Shown one piece after another: positions 33,580-43,500 of a DNA stretch of 64,000 bases. Each line of letters starts with the position of its first letter. The first letter of the stretch is position 1. The notes below the pieces were generated by a model that was not told the origin of the DNA, ran no database searches, and saw nothing but the letters and a program-made list of their open reading frames with translations. The stretch lies in contig LXQI01000006.1 in assembly GCA_001683845.1 (NCBI GenBank), positions 1 to 64,000 of the forward strand, read 5' to 3'. Both the position numbers and the translations under genes were made by a program. Source of the DNA: Erythrobacter sp. ANT-B3C2 (GTDB taxonomy: Bacteria; Pseudomonadota; Alphaproteobacteria; Sphingomonadales; Sphingomonadaceae).

Positions 33580-34902
33580 TTACGGGAGAAACAGACCGGC
33601 AAGCGCAGCGCTCATCAGATTGGCCAGCGAGCCCGCCGCCAGAGCCTTGAGGCCGAGCCGGGCGATCACCGGGCGCTGGTTGGGCGCAAGGCCGCCGGTC
33701 ACCGCCATCTGGATGGCGATCGAACTGAAATTGGCGAAGCCGCACAAGGCAAAGGTCACAATCGCCTGACTGCGCGCCGAGAGTGCGCCCGGCTCTAGCG
33801 CCCGCAAATCGATAAAGGCGACAAATTCGTTCAACACGATCTTGGTGCCGAACAGCCCGCCGGCCACCCGCGCCTCCTGCCAATCGACCCCAATCAGGAA
33901 CATCATCGGCGCGAACACCCAGCCGACTAGCCCCTGAAAGGTAAGGCCCGAAACACCGAACAGCTCGCCCACACCGCCCAATATGCCATTGGCGAGCGCG
34001 ACCAGCGCGACGAAGGCGAGCACCATCGCGCCCACCGCCACTGCCAGCCGCACGCCAGTCTGCGCTCCTTGAGCGGCCGCTTCGATGATGTTGGCCGGAT
34101 GCGAGCCGGGCTCGAAGTTCTGCGCCACTTCCACCTCGTGCGCCGGCACACCGCCCTCGGTGATCGCCGCCGGGCCCTCCGCGCTGATGCGGGCCTGCGG
34201 CAGGTTCAACTCGGCTTCGGACAGGGCTGGAGCGGCTTCGTGCGGGTCGGGCATGATGATCTTGGCCATCAGGATGCCGCCCGGTGCGGACATGAACGCG
34301 GCCGCCAGCAGGAACGGCAGATAGGCCTCGCCCAGCAACCCGGCATAGGCCGCCAGGATCGTGCCCGCCACGCCGGCCATGCCCACACTCATCAGCGTGA
34401 ACAGCCGCGAAGGCGACAGTGCCGCGAGATAAGGCCGCACCACCAGCGGGCTTTCCGACTGGCCCACGAAAATGTTGGCCGCCGCACCCATCGCCTCGAC
34501 CTGGCTGATCCCCGTGACCCAGGCGATCGCACCGCCCACCCAGCGCACAAGCCGCTGCATCACGCCAAGATGGTAAAGGATCGACACCAGCGCCGCGAAG
34601 AAGATGATCACCGGCAGCGCGCCCAGCGCAAAAGTGTTGGTGAACGGGTTGTCTGCCGGGGCACCGAACAGGAAGGCGGTCCCCTCGTCGGCATAGGAGA
34701 GCAGCGCGGCAACGCCGTCGGCCATGGTTTGGATCGCCGCCTGCCCCCAAGGTACCCGCAGCACCAGCAGGGCGATCCCGGCCTGGAGTGCAAAGGCGGG
34801 GACCACGCTGCGCAGCCTGATCTGCCGCCTGGCGCTCGACAGCGCGAAGGCGATGAGCAAGATGGCTGCAATGCCCGCGATGCCAATCAAATTATCCTGC
34901 AC
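33580..34902 (-). CDS. Concentrative nucleoside transporter (CNT/NupC family)
   Basis: A 440-residue inner-membrane symporter importing nucleosides with H+ or Na+. The N-terminal membrane pair is followed by the LGALPVIIFFAALVSILYHL helix, the substrate-site motif GQSESPLVVRPYLA, the gate domain (AAFMSAPGGILMAKIIMP) and the C-terminal core with GTKIVLNEFVAFIDL and CGFANFSSIAIQM. The GTG at 34902 starts the protein just before its first helix (QDNLIGIAGIAAILL); a longer frame to 34950 adds non-membrane sequence. It diverges from the yhhQ-like gene. Confidence 0.93.
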   Translation of the reverse strand: MQDNLIGIAGIAAILLIAFALSSARRQIRLRSVVPAFALQAGIALLVLRVPWGQAAIQTMADGVAALLSYADEGTAFLFGAPADNPFTNTFALGALPVIIFFAALVSILYHLGVMQRLVRWVGGAIAWVTGISQVEAMGAAANIFVGQSESPLVVRPYLAALSPSRLFTLMSVGMAGVAGTILAAYAGLLGEAYLPFLLAAAFMSAPGGILMAKIIMPDPHEAAPALSEAELNLPQARISAEGPAAITEGGVPAHEVEVAQNFEPGSHPANIIEAAAQGAQTGVRLAVAVGAMVLAFVALVALANGILGGVGELFGVSGLTFQGLVGWVFAPMMFLIGVDWQEARVAGGLFGTKIVLNEFVAFIDLRALEPGALSARSQAIVTFALCGFANFSSIAIQMAVTGGLAPNQRPVIARLGLKALAAGSLANLMSAALAGLFLP

Positions 34903-35025
34903 GAGCCCCCCGCCGCATCGAATCGAGCGCGCTCCCCATCGCCCAACCACGGGGCAAGGTCAAAGTGCGACCGGCTGGCACGCATCCTGCTTTCCTTTTG
35001 CCGGCTCCGCCCATACCGACATCAA

Positions 35026-35709
35026 ATGACGACGCTTTCCGCACCCACTATCCCCCGTTCCCTGTTCGTTTTTGGGCTGCTGTACGGCGGCATGATCTGC
35101 ATCGCCGGCGTGCTCGGGGCCAAACAGGTGGCCATCGGCCCACTGGCGGTGGAGGCGGGTATCTTCCCCTTCCTACTGCTGGTGGCGATCTCCAGCTCGG
35201 TGGCCGCTGTGTTCGGCCGTTCAACGGCGGACCAGCTGGTGCGCTACGGCTTCGTGCCGCTGGTGGCCGCGATCGTCCTCACGGCGCTGGTGCTGCGCCT
35301 CCCGACCGACCAGGGAATGTACGAGCCCGCGAAGGAGGCCTTCCCCATCATTCTGGGACAGACGTGGCGGCTGATGGCGGCCGGGATCATCGCCTACGGG
35401 ATTTCGATGACGCTCAACGTCTATCTCTTCGCGCGACTTACTCGCGGAGGCGTGCGGCTGCTCGCGGTGCGAGGGGCCATTGCCTCGGTCCTGAGCCAGG
35501 TGGTAGATACGGTGATCTTCATCACCGTCGCATTCTACGCGGTGCGGCCGATCGGCGATTTGATTCTTGGCCAAGCTTTGGCCAAGGTTGTGCTCTCGAT
35601 CGTTTTCGTCCCTCCGGTGATCCAGTTGCTGGTCTTCGTGGCGCGCCGGCTCGATGCGCCGAACGGCAAGGCGGCGTGGAACGAAGACGTATCGAGCCGG
35701 CAAGTCTGA
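35026..35709 (+). CDS. YhhQ/VUT family transporter (queuosine precursor type)
   Basis: The 227-residue product has about six membrane segments and the family marks: GGMICIAGVLGAKQVAIGPL near the start (the NKxxxIGPL-like motif), the SSSVAAVFGRSTADQLVRYG loop, the SVLSQVVDTVIFITVAF helix and QALAKVVLSIVFVPPV. VUT/DUF165 proteins import the queuosine precursor preQ0 or preQ1. The SQ.VDT motif is typical for the group. The frame is open far upstream but that part is antisense to the CNT gene; the ATG at 35026 is the real start. It converges on the DASS transporter with 12 bases between. Confidence 0.82.
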   Translation: MTTLSAPTIPRSLFVFGLLYGGMICIAGVLGAKQVAIGPLAVEAGIFPFLLLVAISSSVAAVFGRSTADQLVRYGFVPLVAAIVLTALVLRLPTDQGMYEPAKEAFPIILGQTWRLMAAGIIAYGISMTLNVYLFARLTRGGVRLLAVRGAIASVLSQVVDTVIFITVAFYAVRPIGDLILGQALAKVVLSIVFVPPVIQLLVFVARRLDAPNGKAAWNEDVSSRQV

Positions 35710-35721
35710 GAGGCGATCGGC

Positions 35722-37323
35722 CTAGAACCGCAACCCGAGCGCTGCACCTCCTAGAAAATAGCAGAACAGCGTGATCAGCGCGATCCCCACCAGATTGAGC
35801 ACGATGCCGCCGCGGGCCATATCGGCAATGGTGACCGCCCCCGTGCTGAAGACGATCGCATTGGGCGGCGTGCCCACCGGCAGCATGAAGGCGCAGGTGG
35901 CGGCGAAGGCAGCCGGGATCAGCAGCGTCAATGGATCGGCGCCGATGCCCAGCGCCACCCCGCCAAGAATCGGAATGAATGTGGCGGCTGTGGCGGTGTT
36001 GCTGGTGACCTCGGTGAGGAACAGGACGATCGCGACCACCGCGGCCACCAGCAGCACGGTCGGCAGAGTGCCCAGCCCGCTCACCTGCACCCCGAACCAG
36101 GCGTCAAGCCCGGTGGCGGCGACCGCGCTGGCCAGGCTCAATCCCCCGCCGAACAGCAGCAGGACCCCCCAGGGCAGCCCGTCCTCCGCATCCTTCCAGT
36201 CGAGCACCATCTCCCGCCGGCCACGGCCCGGCAGAACGAACATCGCAACTCCAGCGGCTATGGCGACGGCGGTGTCGTCCATCTGCCCGAACCAGCCGAG
36301 ATCGCGGGCCAGCCCCGGGATGCTGGAAAGCAGGCCGGGCGCCACCCACAGGAAGGCTGCCGCGCAGAACACGAGCGACACCACCTTCTCGCCCTGGCTG
36401 AATGGGCCCAGCTTGCGGATTTCTTGGTCAATCATCCCCCGCCCGCCGGGCACCTCGTCGAGATCGAAGCGATAGAGCAACCGGGTCATCAGCACCCAGC
36501 CAATGAGAATGAAGGTGAAGGCCAGCGGCACACCCAGCAGCATCCAATCAAGAAAGCCGATCTCGATGCCCAGCTCGGTTGCCGCATAACCGGCGATGAT
36601 GGCGTTGGGCGGGCTGCCCAAGAGTGTGCCCAACCCGCCCAGGCTGGCGGACCATGCGATCGCCAGCATCAGGCAGATGGCAAAGCGCCGGATGTTCTCA
36701 TCGGGCACGGGATCGATCTGGCCGGGCCGGTGCGCTGTCCCGGCGCCAGCGCCTTCGCCCGCCTCCGCCCTTATCCGATCGCTAACCAACGCGATCACCG
36801 AAAGGCCGATCGGCAGCATCATCAACGTGGTCGCGGTATTGGACACCCACATCGAGAGGAAGCCGGTGGACAGCATCAGCCCCAGCACGATCTGCTGTGG
36901 CGAGGTCCCCACACGTCTTAGTGTGAGCAGCGCAATACGCCGGTGCAGGTTCCACTTCTCCATCGCGATCGCGATGAGAAAGCCGCCCAGGAACAGGAAG
37001 ACGATCGAGCTCGCATAGGGCGCGGTACTCTCCGCCACGGTCAGCTCTGTGAACATGGGCAACAGGACGATGGGGAGCAGCGAGGTAGCCGCCAGCGGGA
37101 TCGCCTCGGTCATCCACCAAACTGCCATCAGCGCTGCGACAGCCGCCACATAGGCCGCTTCCGGAGAAATGTTCTCGGCCCCGCTCAGCGCCAGCCAGAC
37201 CGCCAGCCCGGCCAGCGGCCCGAGCAGGCGCAACGTCCAGGTCAGGCGGGCCGAGCGCCGGCCCGCCGGGGCGTTCCCGGAGAAATCCTCGAACTCGCCC
37301 TGCTGTCGCACCTCGTCAGACAC
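35722..37323 (-). CDS. DASS/SLC13 family anion symporter
   Basis: A 533-residue divalent-anion:sodium symporter for dicarboxylates, phosphate or sulfate. Both SNT motifs of the family are present: VSNTATTLMMLPIGLS (about 180) and TSNTATAATFIPILGG (about 450), each paired with a pore loop (LGTLLGSPPNAI and MLPVGTPPNAIV). Twelve or so membrane segments fill the chain. I choose GTG 37323, preceded by GGAGAGG; ATG 37359 is the alternative and adds a basic tail. The central loop near residue 215 is Gly/Ala/Pro-rich. Substrate not predictable. Confidence 0.9.
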   Translation of the reverse strand: MSDEVRQQGEFEDFSGNAPAGRRSARLTWTLRLLGPLAGLAVWLALSGAENISPEAAYVAAVAALMAVWWMTEAIPLAATSLLPIVLLPMFTELTVAESTAPYASSIVFLFLGGFLIAIAMEKWNLHRRIALLTLRRVGTSPQQIVLGLMLSTGFLSMWVSNTATTLMMLPIGLSVIALVSDRIRAEAGEGAGAGTAHRPGQIDPVPDENIRRFAICLMLAIAWSASLGGLGTLLGSPPNAIIAGYAATELGIEIGFLDWMLLGVPLAFTFILIGWVLMTRLLYRFDLDEVPGGRGMIDQEIRKLGPFSQGEKVVSLVFCAAAFLWVAPGLLSSIPGLARDLGWFGQMDDTAVAIAAGVAMFVLPGRGRREMVLDWKDAEDGLPWGVLLLFGGGLSLASAVAATGLDAWFGVQVSGLGTLPTVLLVAAVVAIVLFLTEVTSNTATAATFIPILGGVALGIGADPLTLLIPAAFAATCAFMLPVGTPPNAIVFSTGAVTIADMARGGIVLNLVGIALITLFCYFLGGAALGLRF

Positions 37324-37488
37324 GCCCTCTCCGCTCCGCCTTTTGGAAGGTGCTAGCATCAACCTCCCGGCTCGATCCCCACTTTCCTTGGGAGCCCGGG
37401 CTCCTGTCCCGGCTGATGACTTGAGAACGCCCCGAAGGTCGGCTCGTGACAATCGCGCCGTACCGGCGAACGAACAGGGGACGCCTGC

Positions 37489-38856
37489 CTAGATGGACGC
37501 GTTCCGCGCTAAGCCTAAGCCGCTGCTCGGCAGGTTCAACCGCTGCTCGACCATCGAGCGCACGTCGACGCGCGCCTTGAGCCGGGCCGCCAGCAGGGCG
37601 GTGCCGCTGATCTTGCGCAGGACGAACAGGACATCGACCGGGGGCAGGTGCCAGCTTTCCTTGTCGGCCGCGATGTCCATCCCTTCCTCCCGCAGCGCGC
37701 CCACGAAGCGGCGGTCGGCAAAATCGAACGGACCCGGGCGGTTGAGCTCGCCCAGGATCACGTCGGTCATCCGGTTGATGCGCGTTCCATGGCGGGCCAC
37801 CGCCGCCGAACTCACGAAGCCTGCCGCAACGGCCGCCTCCCGGATCTCGTCGCGCTGGCCGGCCAGCCCGGCCTGCAACAGCCGGCGGTAGCCTTGCACC
37901 GTCGCCGGATTGACCGTGCGCGCAGCGCCAAAATCAAGCAGCACCAGCCGCCCCGTGTCGGGCTGGTAGCGGTAATTGGCAAAGTTGGGATCGGTTTGCA
38001 TCACCCCGAATTCGAACAGCTCGCGCAGCACCAGATCGATCAGCAACGCCATGGTCTTATCGCGAACGGCCTGCGGGGCGCTCTCCAAAGTCTCGACCGG
38101 CTGGCCGGCAACGAAGCTCATTGCCAGCACGCGGTCGGTGGTGAACTCGCGCTCCAGCTGCGGTACAACCATGTCAGGCGCATCGGCCAGCAACTCGCCG
38201 AACAGCACCATCTGCGCGCCCTCACGCTCGTAATCCGCCTCTTCGGCCAACTGACGCTTAGCCTCGGCGAGCAGTGGCGCGATCTCCAGCTCGCGGGGCA
38301 ACAGACCCGATATCCTCAGCAGCGTTGCCACATTGTCGACATCGGCGTCGATGCTTTCGCGCACGCCGGGATATTGCACCTTGATCGCCAGTTCACGCCC
38401 ATCGCGGCTGATGGCGCGGTGCACCTGGCCGATCGAAGCGGCGGCCATCGGGTGCGGCTCGAAATGCTCGAAGCGCGTGCGCCAGTCCTTGCCCCAATGC
38501 TGTGCCAGCACCTGCTTGAGCTGGGCCGGCGGCATGTGATGCGCATCCTCCCGCAACCGCCCCATGATCTGGGTGAGCTCGGCGGGCAGCATGTCGCCGG
38601 CATCCATCGAAATCATCTGCCCCAGTTTCATCGCCGCACCGCGCAGGTGCGACAGGCGATCTACCATCGTGCCCATATTTCCCGGCGTCAGCAGCATGTC
38701 GCGCATTCGCGGCCGCTCCCCGGCCGCCAACCTGCGCACGCCCTCGGCCATCATTCCGCCCGCGACGCCGCCCGCCAACCGCCCGAACTGGCCGAAGCGC
38801 GAGAGGCGCCCGCGCGGCACCTGGCGCCCGCGCGAGGCGTAATAGTCGTCGCTCAC
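37489..38856 (-). CDS. ABC1/UbiB family atypical kinase
   Basis: A 455-residue atypical kinase of the ABC1/UbiB/ADCK group. Family marks: the KxGQ helix (GAAMKLGQMISMDAGDMLP, about 88-106), the alanine loop AAASIGQVHRA, catalytic Lys in LAIKVQYPGV, the EADYEREGAQM motif, TDPNFANYRY in the catalytic loop and LLDFGAAR with the metal-binding Asp. Relatives support ubiquinone synthesis or lipid homeostasis. The GTG at 38856 overlaps the DUF427 stop (GTGA), so the two are translationally coupled. Confidence 0.92.
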   Translation of the reverse strand: MSDDYYASRGRQVPRGRLSRFGQFGRLAGGVAGGMMAEGVRRLAAGERPRMRDMLLTPGNMGTMVDRLSHLRGAAMKLGQMISMDAGDMLPAELTQIMGRLREDAHHMPPAQLKQVLAQHWGKDWRTRFEHFEPHPMAAASIGQVHRAISRDGRELAIKVQYPGVRESIDADVDNVATLLRISGLLPRELEIAPLLAEAKRQLAEEADYEREGAQMVLFGELLADAPDMVVPQLEREFTTDRVLAMSFVAGQPVETLESAPQAVRDKTMALLIDLVLRELFEFGVMQTDPNFANYRYQPDTGRLVLLDFGAARTVNPATVQGYRRLLQAGLAGQRDEIREAAVAAGFVSSAAVARHGTRINRMTDVILGELNRPGPFDFADRRFVGALREEGMDIAADKESWHLPPVDVLFVLRKISGTALLAARLKARVDVRSMVEQRLNLPSSGLGLARNASI

Positions 38857-39347
38857 CAGAAGCGGCTTCCGGGCACGCCCTTGAATGGCCCGGCGAGCCC
38901 GCCGGTGATCCACCCGCCATAGAACCCGCCAGGCTGAGGAATGACGGCCTCCCCATCCACGCTGCAACGGTCGAACGGCGCCGCGTAGAAAGCCACGTGG
39001 TCACGCAGCATCGCGAACGGCGCACTCGGGTCCGGATAGCTCCAGCCGACGCGCGGGATAACTATTTCGCCGACGACGACATCCCAATAGCGTGCCACAC
39101 CCTTCCATTCGCAGAACGAACTGCCCGGAGCTTCTCGCAGCACGCCGGGCGCGATATCTGCCGGCGGGATGTAATAGCTGGGCGGATGGCTGGTTTCGAG
39201 CGTGCGGATGCTGGCGCGCGTATCGGCGATGACCGTGCCCGCATGCTCGATGACGATATGTGCGTCTGTCGGCTCGGCAATAGCCGGCCGCGGAAAAGCC
39301 CAAACGCTCTCCTGCCCCGGAGTCACCGGATCGGGCCGCGGCCTCAT
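38853..39347 (-). CDS. DUF427 domain protein
   Basis: The 164-residue product matches DUF427: IVIEHAGTVIADTRASIRTL, then SYYIPPADIAPGVL, SSFCEWKGVARYWDV with the conserved CEWKG, and WSYPDPSAPFAMLRDHVAFY, ending GGWITGGLAGPFKG. DUF427 is a small beta-barrel of unknown role, often next to oxidoreductases. The ATG at 39347 is the start that places the domain correctly; upstream codons up to 39503 are unrelated. It overlaps the ABC1 kinase gene. Confidence 0.88.
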   Translation of the reverse strand: MRPRPDPVTPGQESVWAFPRPAIAEPTDAHIVIEHAGTVIADTRASIRTLETSHPPSYYIPPADIAPGVLREAPGSSFCEWKGVARYWDVVVGEIVIPRVGWSYPDPSAPFAMLRDHVAFYAAPFDRCSVDGEAVIPQPGGFYGGWITGGLAGPFKGVPGSRFW

Positions 39348-39590
39348 GCGGGCTTCTCGATCTTGGAGGGGTGAAGCAGGCAAAGCGTCAGTCGAAGCAT
39401 GGCCTGAATATGGGGCCACACTGCGCTTTTGCACCTCCCCGCACCAACGATCCGTCATCGCCCCCCGCTCGGCTCCCTTTCTGCCTCTGCAGCCGCTTGC
39501 CACGCAGGGCTGTCTAAGCGCCTGGCTCCCGCCTAAAGGCAGGCGCGGATCCCGGCACCCGACGGCGGTGTCTTCATTTCGAGGTCAAAA

Positions 39591-40442
39591 TTGCGTGATC
39601 GCCTGAAAGTTGTGCTGCAACACGCGCTGCCCAAGCGGGGCCTGACCACCATTGCCGGCCGCGTTGCCGGTGCGCGGGGCGGTGCGATGACCACTCGCCT
39701 GATCCGCTGGTTCGTGCGCCGCTACGGCGTCGACATGAACGAGGCGGAAAATCCCGACATCACCAGCTACACCAGCTTCAACCACTTCTTCACCCGCCCG
39801 CTTAAGCCCGGCCTGCGCCCGCTGGCGCCGGCCGATTTCGTCTCCCCGGTGGACGGTGCGATTAGCCAGTTCGGCGCGATCGACGATCAGCACATCCTGC
39901 AGGCCAAGGGGCATCGCTTCACCACCACCGAACTGCTCGGCGGCGATCGCACGCTGGCGGCCCGGTTCCGCCACGGCAGCTTCGCCAATCTCTATCTCTC
40001 GCCCAAGGACTACCACCGCCTGCACATGCCGTGCGATGGCCGGCTCACGCGCATGATCCACGTGCCGGGCGCGCTGTTCTCGGTAAACCCGGTTACCGCG
40101 CGCGGCGTACCCAACCTGTTTGCCCGCAACGAGCGCGTGGTGTGCCTGTTCGGTTCGCCGGAACACGGGCCTTTCGCAATGGTGCTGGTTGGCGCGACCA
40201 TCGTCGGCAGCATGGCAACCGTGTGGCACGGGGTGGTCAATCCCGTGCGCACCGGCAATACTGCCCAATGGACCTATGCCGAACGGGAGATCGTGCTCGC
40301 CAAGGGAGAGGAAATGGGCCGCTTCCTGCTCGGCTCGACCATCGTGATGCTGTTCGGGCCAGGCACTATCGCCTTCAACCCGGACTGGGCGCCCGAACGC
40401 CCGGTGCGCCTCGGCGAGTCAATGGGCAACCGTCCGGCCTGA
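39591..40442 (+). CDS. psd: Phosphatidylserine decarboxylase proenzyme
   Basis: This pyruvoyl enzyme makes phosphatidylethanolamine from phosphatidylserine. The 283-residue protein has the type-I layout: NHFFTRPLKPGLRPL, VSPVDGAISQFGAI with the catalytic Asp, SPKDYHRLHMPCDG with the catalytic His, and the self-cleavage motif LLGSTIVMLFGPGTI near residue 248, where the Ser becomes the pyruvoyl group. GAGG lies before the TTG start. It stands alone; the usual pssA partner is not in the window. Peripheral to the inner membrane. Confidence 0.95.
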   Translation: MRDRLKVVLQHALPKRGLTTIAGRVAGARGGAMTTRLIRWFVRRYGVDMNEAENPDITSYTSFNHFFTRPLKPGLRPLAPADFVSPVDGAISQFGAIDDQHILQAKGHRFTTTELLGGDRTLAARFRHGSFANLYLSPKDYHRLHMPCDGRLTRMIHVPGALFSVNPVTARGVPNLFARNERVVCLFGSPEHGPFAMVLVGATIVGSMATVWHGVVNPVRTGNTAQWTYAEREIVLAKGEEMGRFLLGSTIVMLFGPGTIAFNPDWAPERPVRLGESMGNRPA

Positions 40443-40506
40443 GCGCCCACGGCAGTGACGCGAGCAGGCGGCCGCCCTCATCACCGCCCGAGAGCGTTCA
40501 CCGCCG

Positions 40507-43500
40507 TTAGTTGCCCGCCGCCTCCTCCCACCAATAGGGCGCGCGAACCCGCTCGCCGGTGACGATCTCGTTCATCGTCATCGCATCGTAGGCCCGGCCG
40601 CCGAGCACGACGGTTTCGACGCATTCAGTGTTGCGGATGTTCTCCAGCGGATCGCCGGCGAGGATCACCAGGTCGGCCAGCTTGCCGGGCTGTAGCGATC
40701 CGATCTCGCGGTCCATGCCCAGCGAGCGGGCGGGCACGATGGTCGCCGCGCGCAGCGCCTCCATCGGTGTCATTCCGCCGCGCACGAACGACCAGATCTC
40801 CCAATGCGTGTCGATCCCCGCCTGCTGACCATGTCCGCCAACCGCCACTTCCACGCCCCGCTTGGCCAGCTTGACGGCCTCGCGCGCGATTTCGTCGTCG
40901 ACGAATTCCTCCTCTGGCGCAGTGGTCCGCCGGGCGGTCTGCGCGCGCAGGATCGCCGGCGGTGTGTGCGCCGCCAGCAGCGGCTGCTCCCATACGTTGG
41001 TCGCCTGCCGCCAGTAGGGGTCACCCGCCAGCCCGCCATAGCCGACTACCAGCGTGGGCGTGTAATTGGTCTCAGACTGGCCGAAGAACTGCAGCACATC
41101 CTCGTAGATCACCATCACCGGGATATTGTGCTCCAGCGTGGAGTTGCCATCGGCGATCAGGTTCATGTCCATGCCGAACAGCGATCCGCCTTCGGCCACC
41201 ACAAGCATGTTCTCCTGCCGCGCGGCCTCCACCACCATCTGCCGCTGGTCGCGGCGGGGCTGGTTGTAGTTCTTCACGCTCAGCGCGCCCTCCGCCTTGA
41301 GCCGTCGCACGTGGCCCAGCGCATCCTCCAGCGTGTCGATCTGCGCATAGGCATAGGGGTTGCGCGCGCCGTAAATGATCCGCCCTGTGGAGAAGATGCG
41401 CGGCGCCACGATCATGCCGGTGCGCTGCATGTCTTCCGCGACGAAGACCGTGGTGTCGCTCGACGGGTTGTGGATGGTCGTAGTGCCCAGCGCCAATATC
41501 TGCAGCAGCTGCCAGCTCTGTTGCGGCACAGTTTCGTCGGCCGAATAGCCACCATGCGCATGCGCATCGATCAACCCGGGGATGATGGTGCGCCCGGTAC
41601 CATCGATGGTCGGCGTGCCGGCCGGGTACGTGATCGCGGCGGTCGGGCCGATCGCTGCGATCCGGTGGCCATCGATCAGGATGGTGCCGTTTTCGATGAT
41701 CCCACCGTCGCCGCCCGCCTCAGCGGTGCCTGCCATGGTGATGATGCGCGCGCCGGTGATCGCCAGCATCCCTTCGCGCCGCTCCGCTGGAACTGTGCGC
41801 AGCAGCGAGACACCGGTGCTTGGCGGCTCATAACTCGCGCGTTCCACACCCATTGCCTCGTCCTCGCCCCCACCTCCATCTGGGCCCGGCGGGGCAGAGG
41901 CGAACAGCTCAGAAAGCGGGGCCGTGTAGAATGTGGGGCCCATTGACCAGTGCAGCCGCTCTCCGTCGCCAGACCAGTGCACGTAATCTGCACCCGCTGC
42001 CGAGACCTCGATCACCGGCAGGCTTTTCGTCGTGGCGGAGATCGTCACCGCCTGCCCACCTGGCATCAGCGGCATGGCGTAAGCGTCGTAATTCTCGGTG
42101 AAGGCGAAGTGCCTGCCTGAGGGCGACACCGTGTAGCCGGTCACCAGTTCGCCCTTTGCGTGGGTCCGCTCGTCCTGTCCATTGAGATCGGTGGAAACGA
42201 GCACCTGCGCCCCGCCCTCCGAGCCCGTCATGTAGATGCGCGCGTTGTCCGCGCCGAAATGCGGGCGCGCCCGCTCGCGGCTCAGCAACACCGGCTCGCC
42301 GCCCTCAGCATCGACACGATAGACGCCGGGGTTCTCGCTGTAGCCGGGCGCGGTGAGATAGCCACCCCTGCCCTTCTCGAACACGATCGCCCCACCATCG
42401 GGCGAGAAGCGGGGCCGGGCATAATGGCCCGGCTGGCGGGTGACGACCTCGCCCCGCCCCCCTTCGGCACCGATGGTGCGGATCTCGCCCAGCCCCGCAT
42501 CGGTCCAACGCACATAGACGATCCGCCGCCCATCGCGTGACCAGCTCGGGAACAGTTCCTGCGCCGCTTCATCGCTGGTCAGCCGCCGCATCGCCCCGCC
42601 ACCGGCGGGCATGGTGTAGAGCTTGCCAAGGCTCTCGAACACCATCGTGCGCCCATTGGGCGAGACCTCGGCAAAGCGCGGGGTGGTCAGCTCAACCTGC
42701 GCCGCGTCCACCGGGATTACCGGATGTGTTGCATCGGCGATGCCGCGCGTATCCCCGATTGCGAAGGGAATCACCGCCTCGCCCGTGCCATCCGCATCGA
42801 TCCGGCGGATCTTGCCACCCGCCCAGAACAGGATCGAGCGGCTGTCGGGTGTCCAGGCCATGTTCGGGTACACACCGGTCACCGCCCAGGTCTCCTGCAC
42901 GTCCTTGTCGAGCGCATCGTAGATCCGCCGCTCGGCGCCGGTGGTGAGATCCTTCACGAAGAGGCGCGATTGCGTGGCCTCGCGCCGTACGAAGGCGATC
43001 ATCGTCCCGTCGGGTGAGGGCGCGGGCCGCACCGCGCCGCCATAGCCGCTGACCGCGGTGGTCACCTCGCCACTGGCCAGGTCGTAGCGCTCGATATTGA
43101 ACAGGTCCTGGTTGGAATCCTGAGCATATTCGAAGATCGGGCCGGGGCTGATGTTACGCGTGTAGTAGATCGCGCTGCCGTCGGGCGCATAGACCGGCTC
43201 GCCCAGTTCCTTCTGGTGCTGCTCGTTCGGCCGCTCCACCAGCGCGATCCCGTCCCCGCCGGAAACGTGGTAGAGCCACACCTCTCCTGTGCCGAGCGAG
43301 CGGCCGGTGGTGAAGTGCTTCTTGGCCGCGACGAACTGCCCGTCGGGCGACCAAGTCGGCTGGTTGAGCAGGCGGAACTGCTCCTTCGTCAGTTGGCGCT
43401 TGTCCGAGCCGTCGGCATTCATGATCCAGATATTGTCGCCCCCGCCCCGGTCCGAGGTGAAGGCGATGCGGGTGCCATCGGGAGAAAAACGCGGATGCAC

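Noticed and set aside
34069-35025. Long open extension upstream of the YhhQ-type gene, in the same frame
   Set aside because: It is antisense to the CNT transporter, His/Arg-rich, with no membrane character; the family start fits ATG 35026.
37648-38922. 424-codon plus-strand frame
   Set aside because: Fully antisense to the ABC1 kinase gene, with low-complexity His/Gln/Arg content and no ribosome site.
40804-41946. 380-codon plus-strand frame
   Set aside because: Antisense to the amidohydrolase domain, whose metal-site motifs are clear on the other strand.
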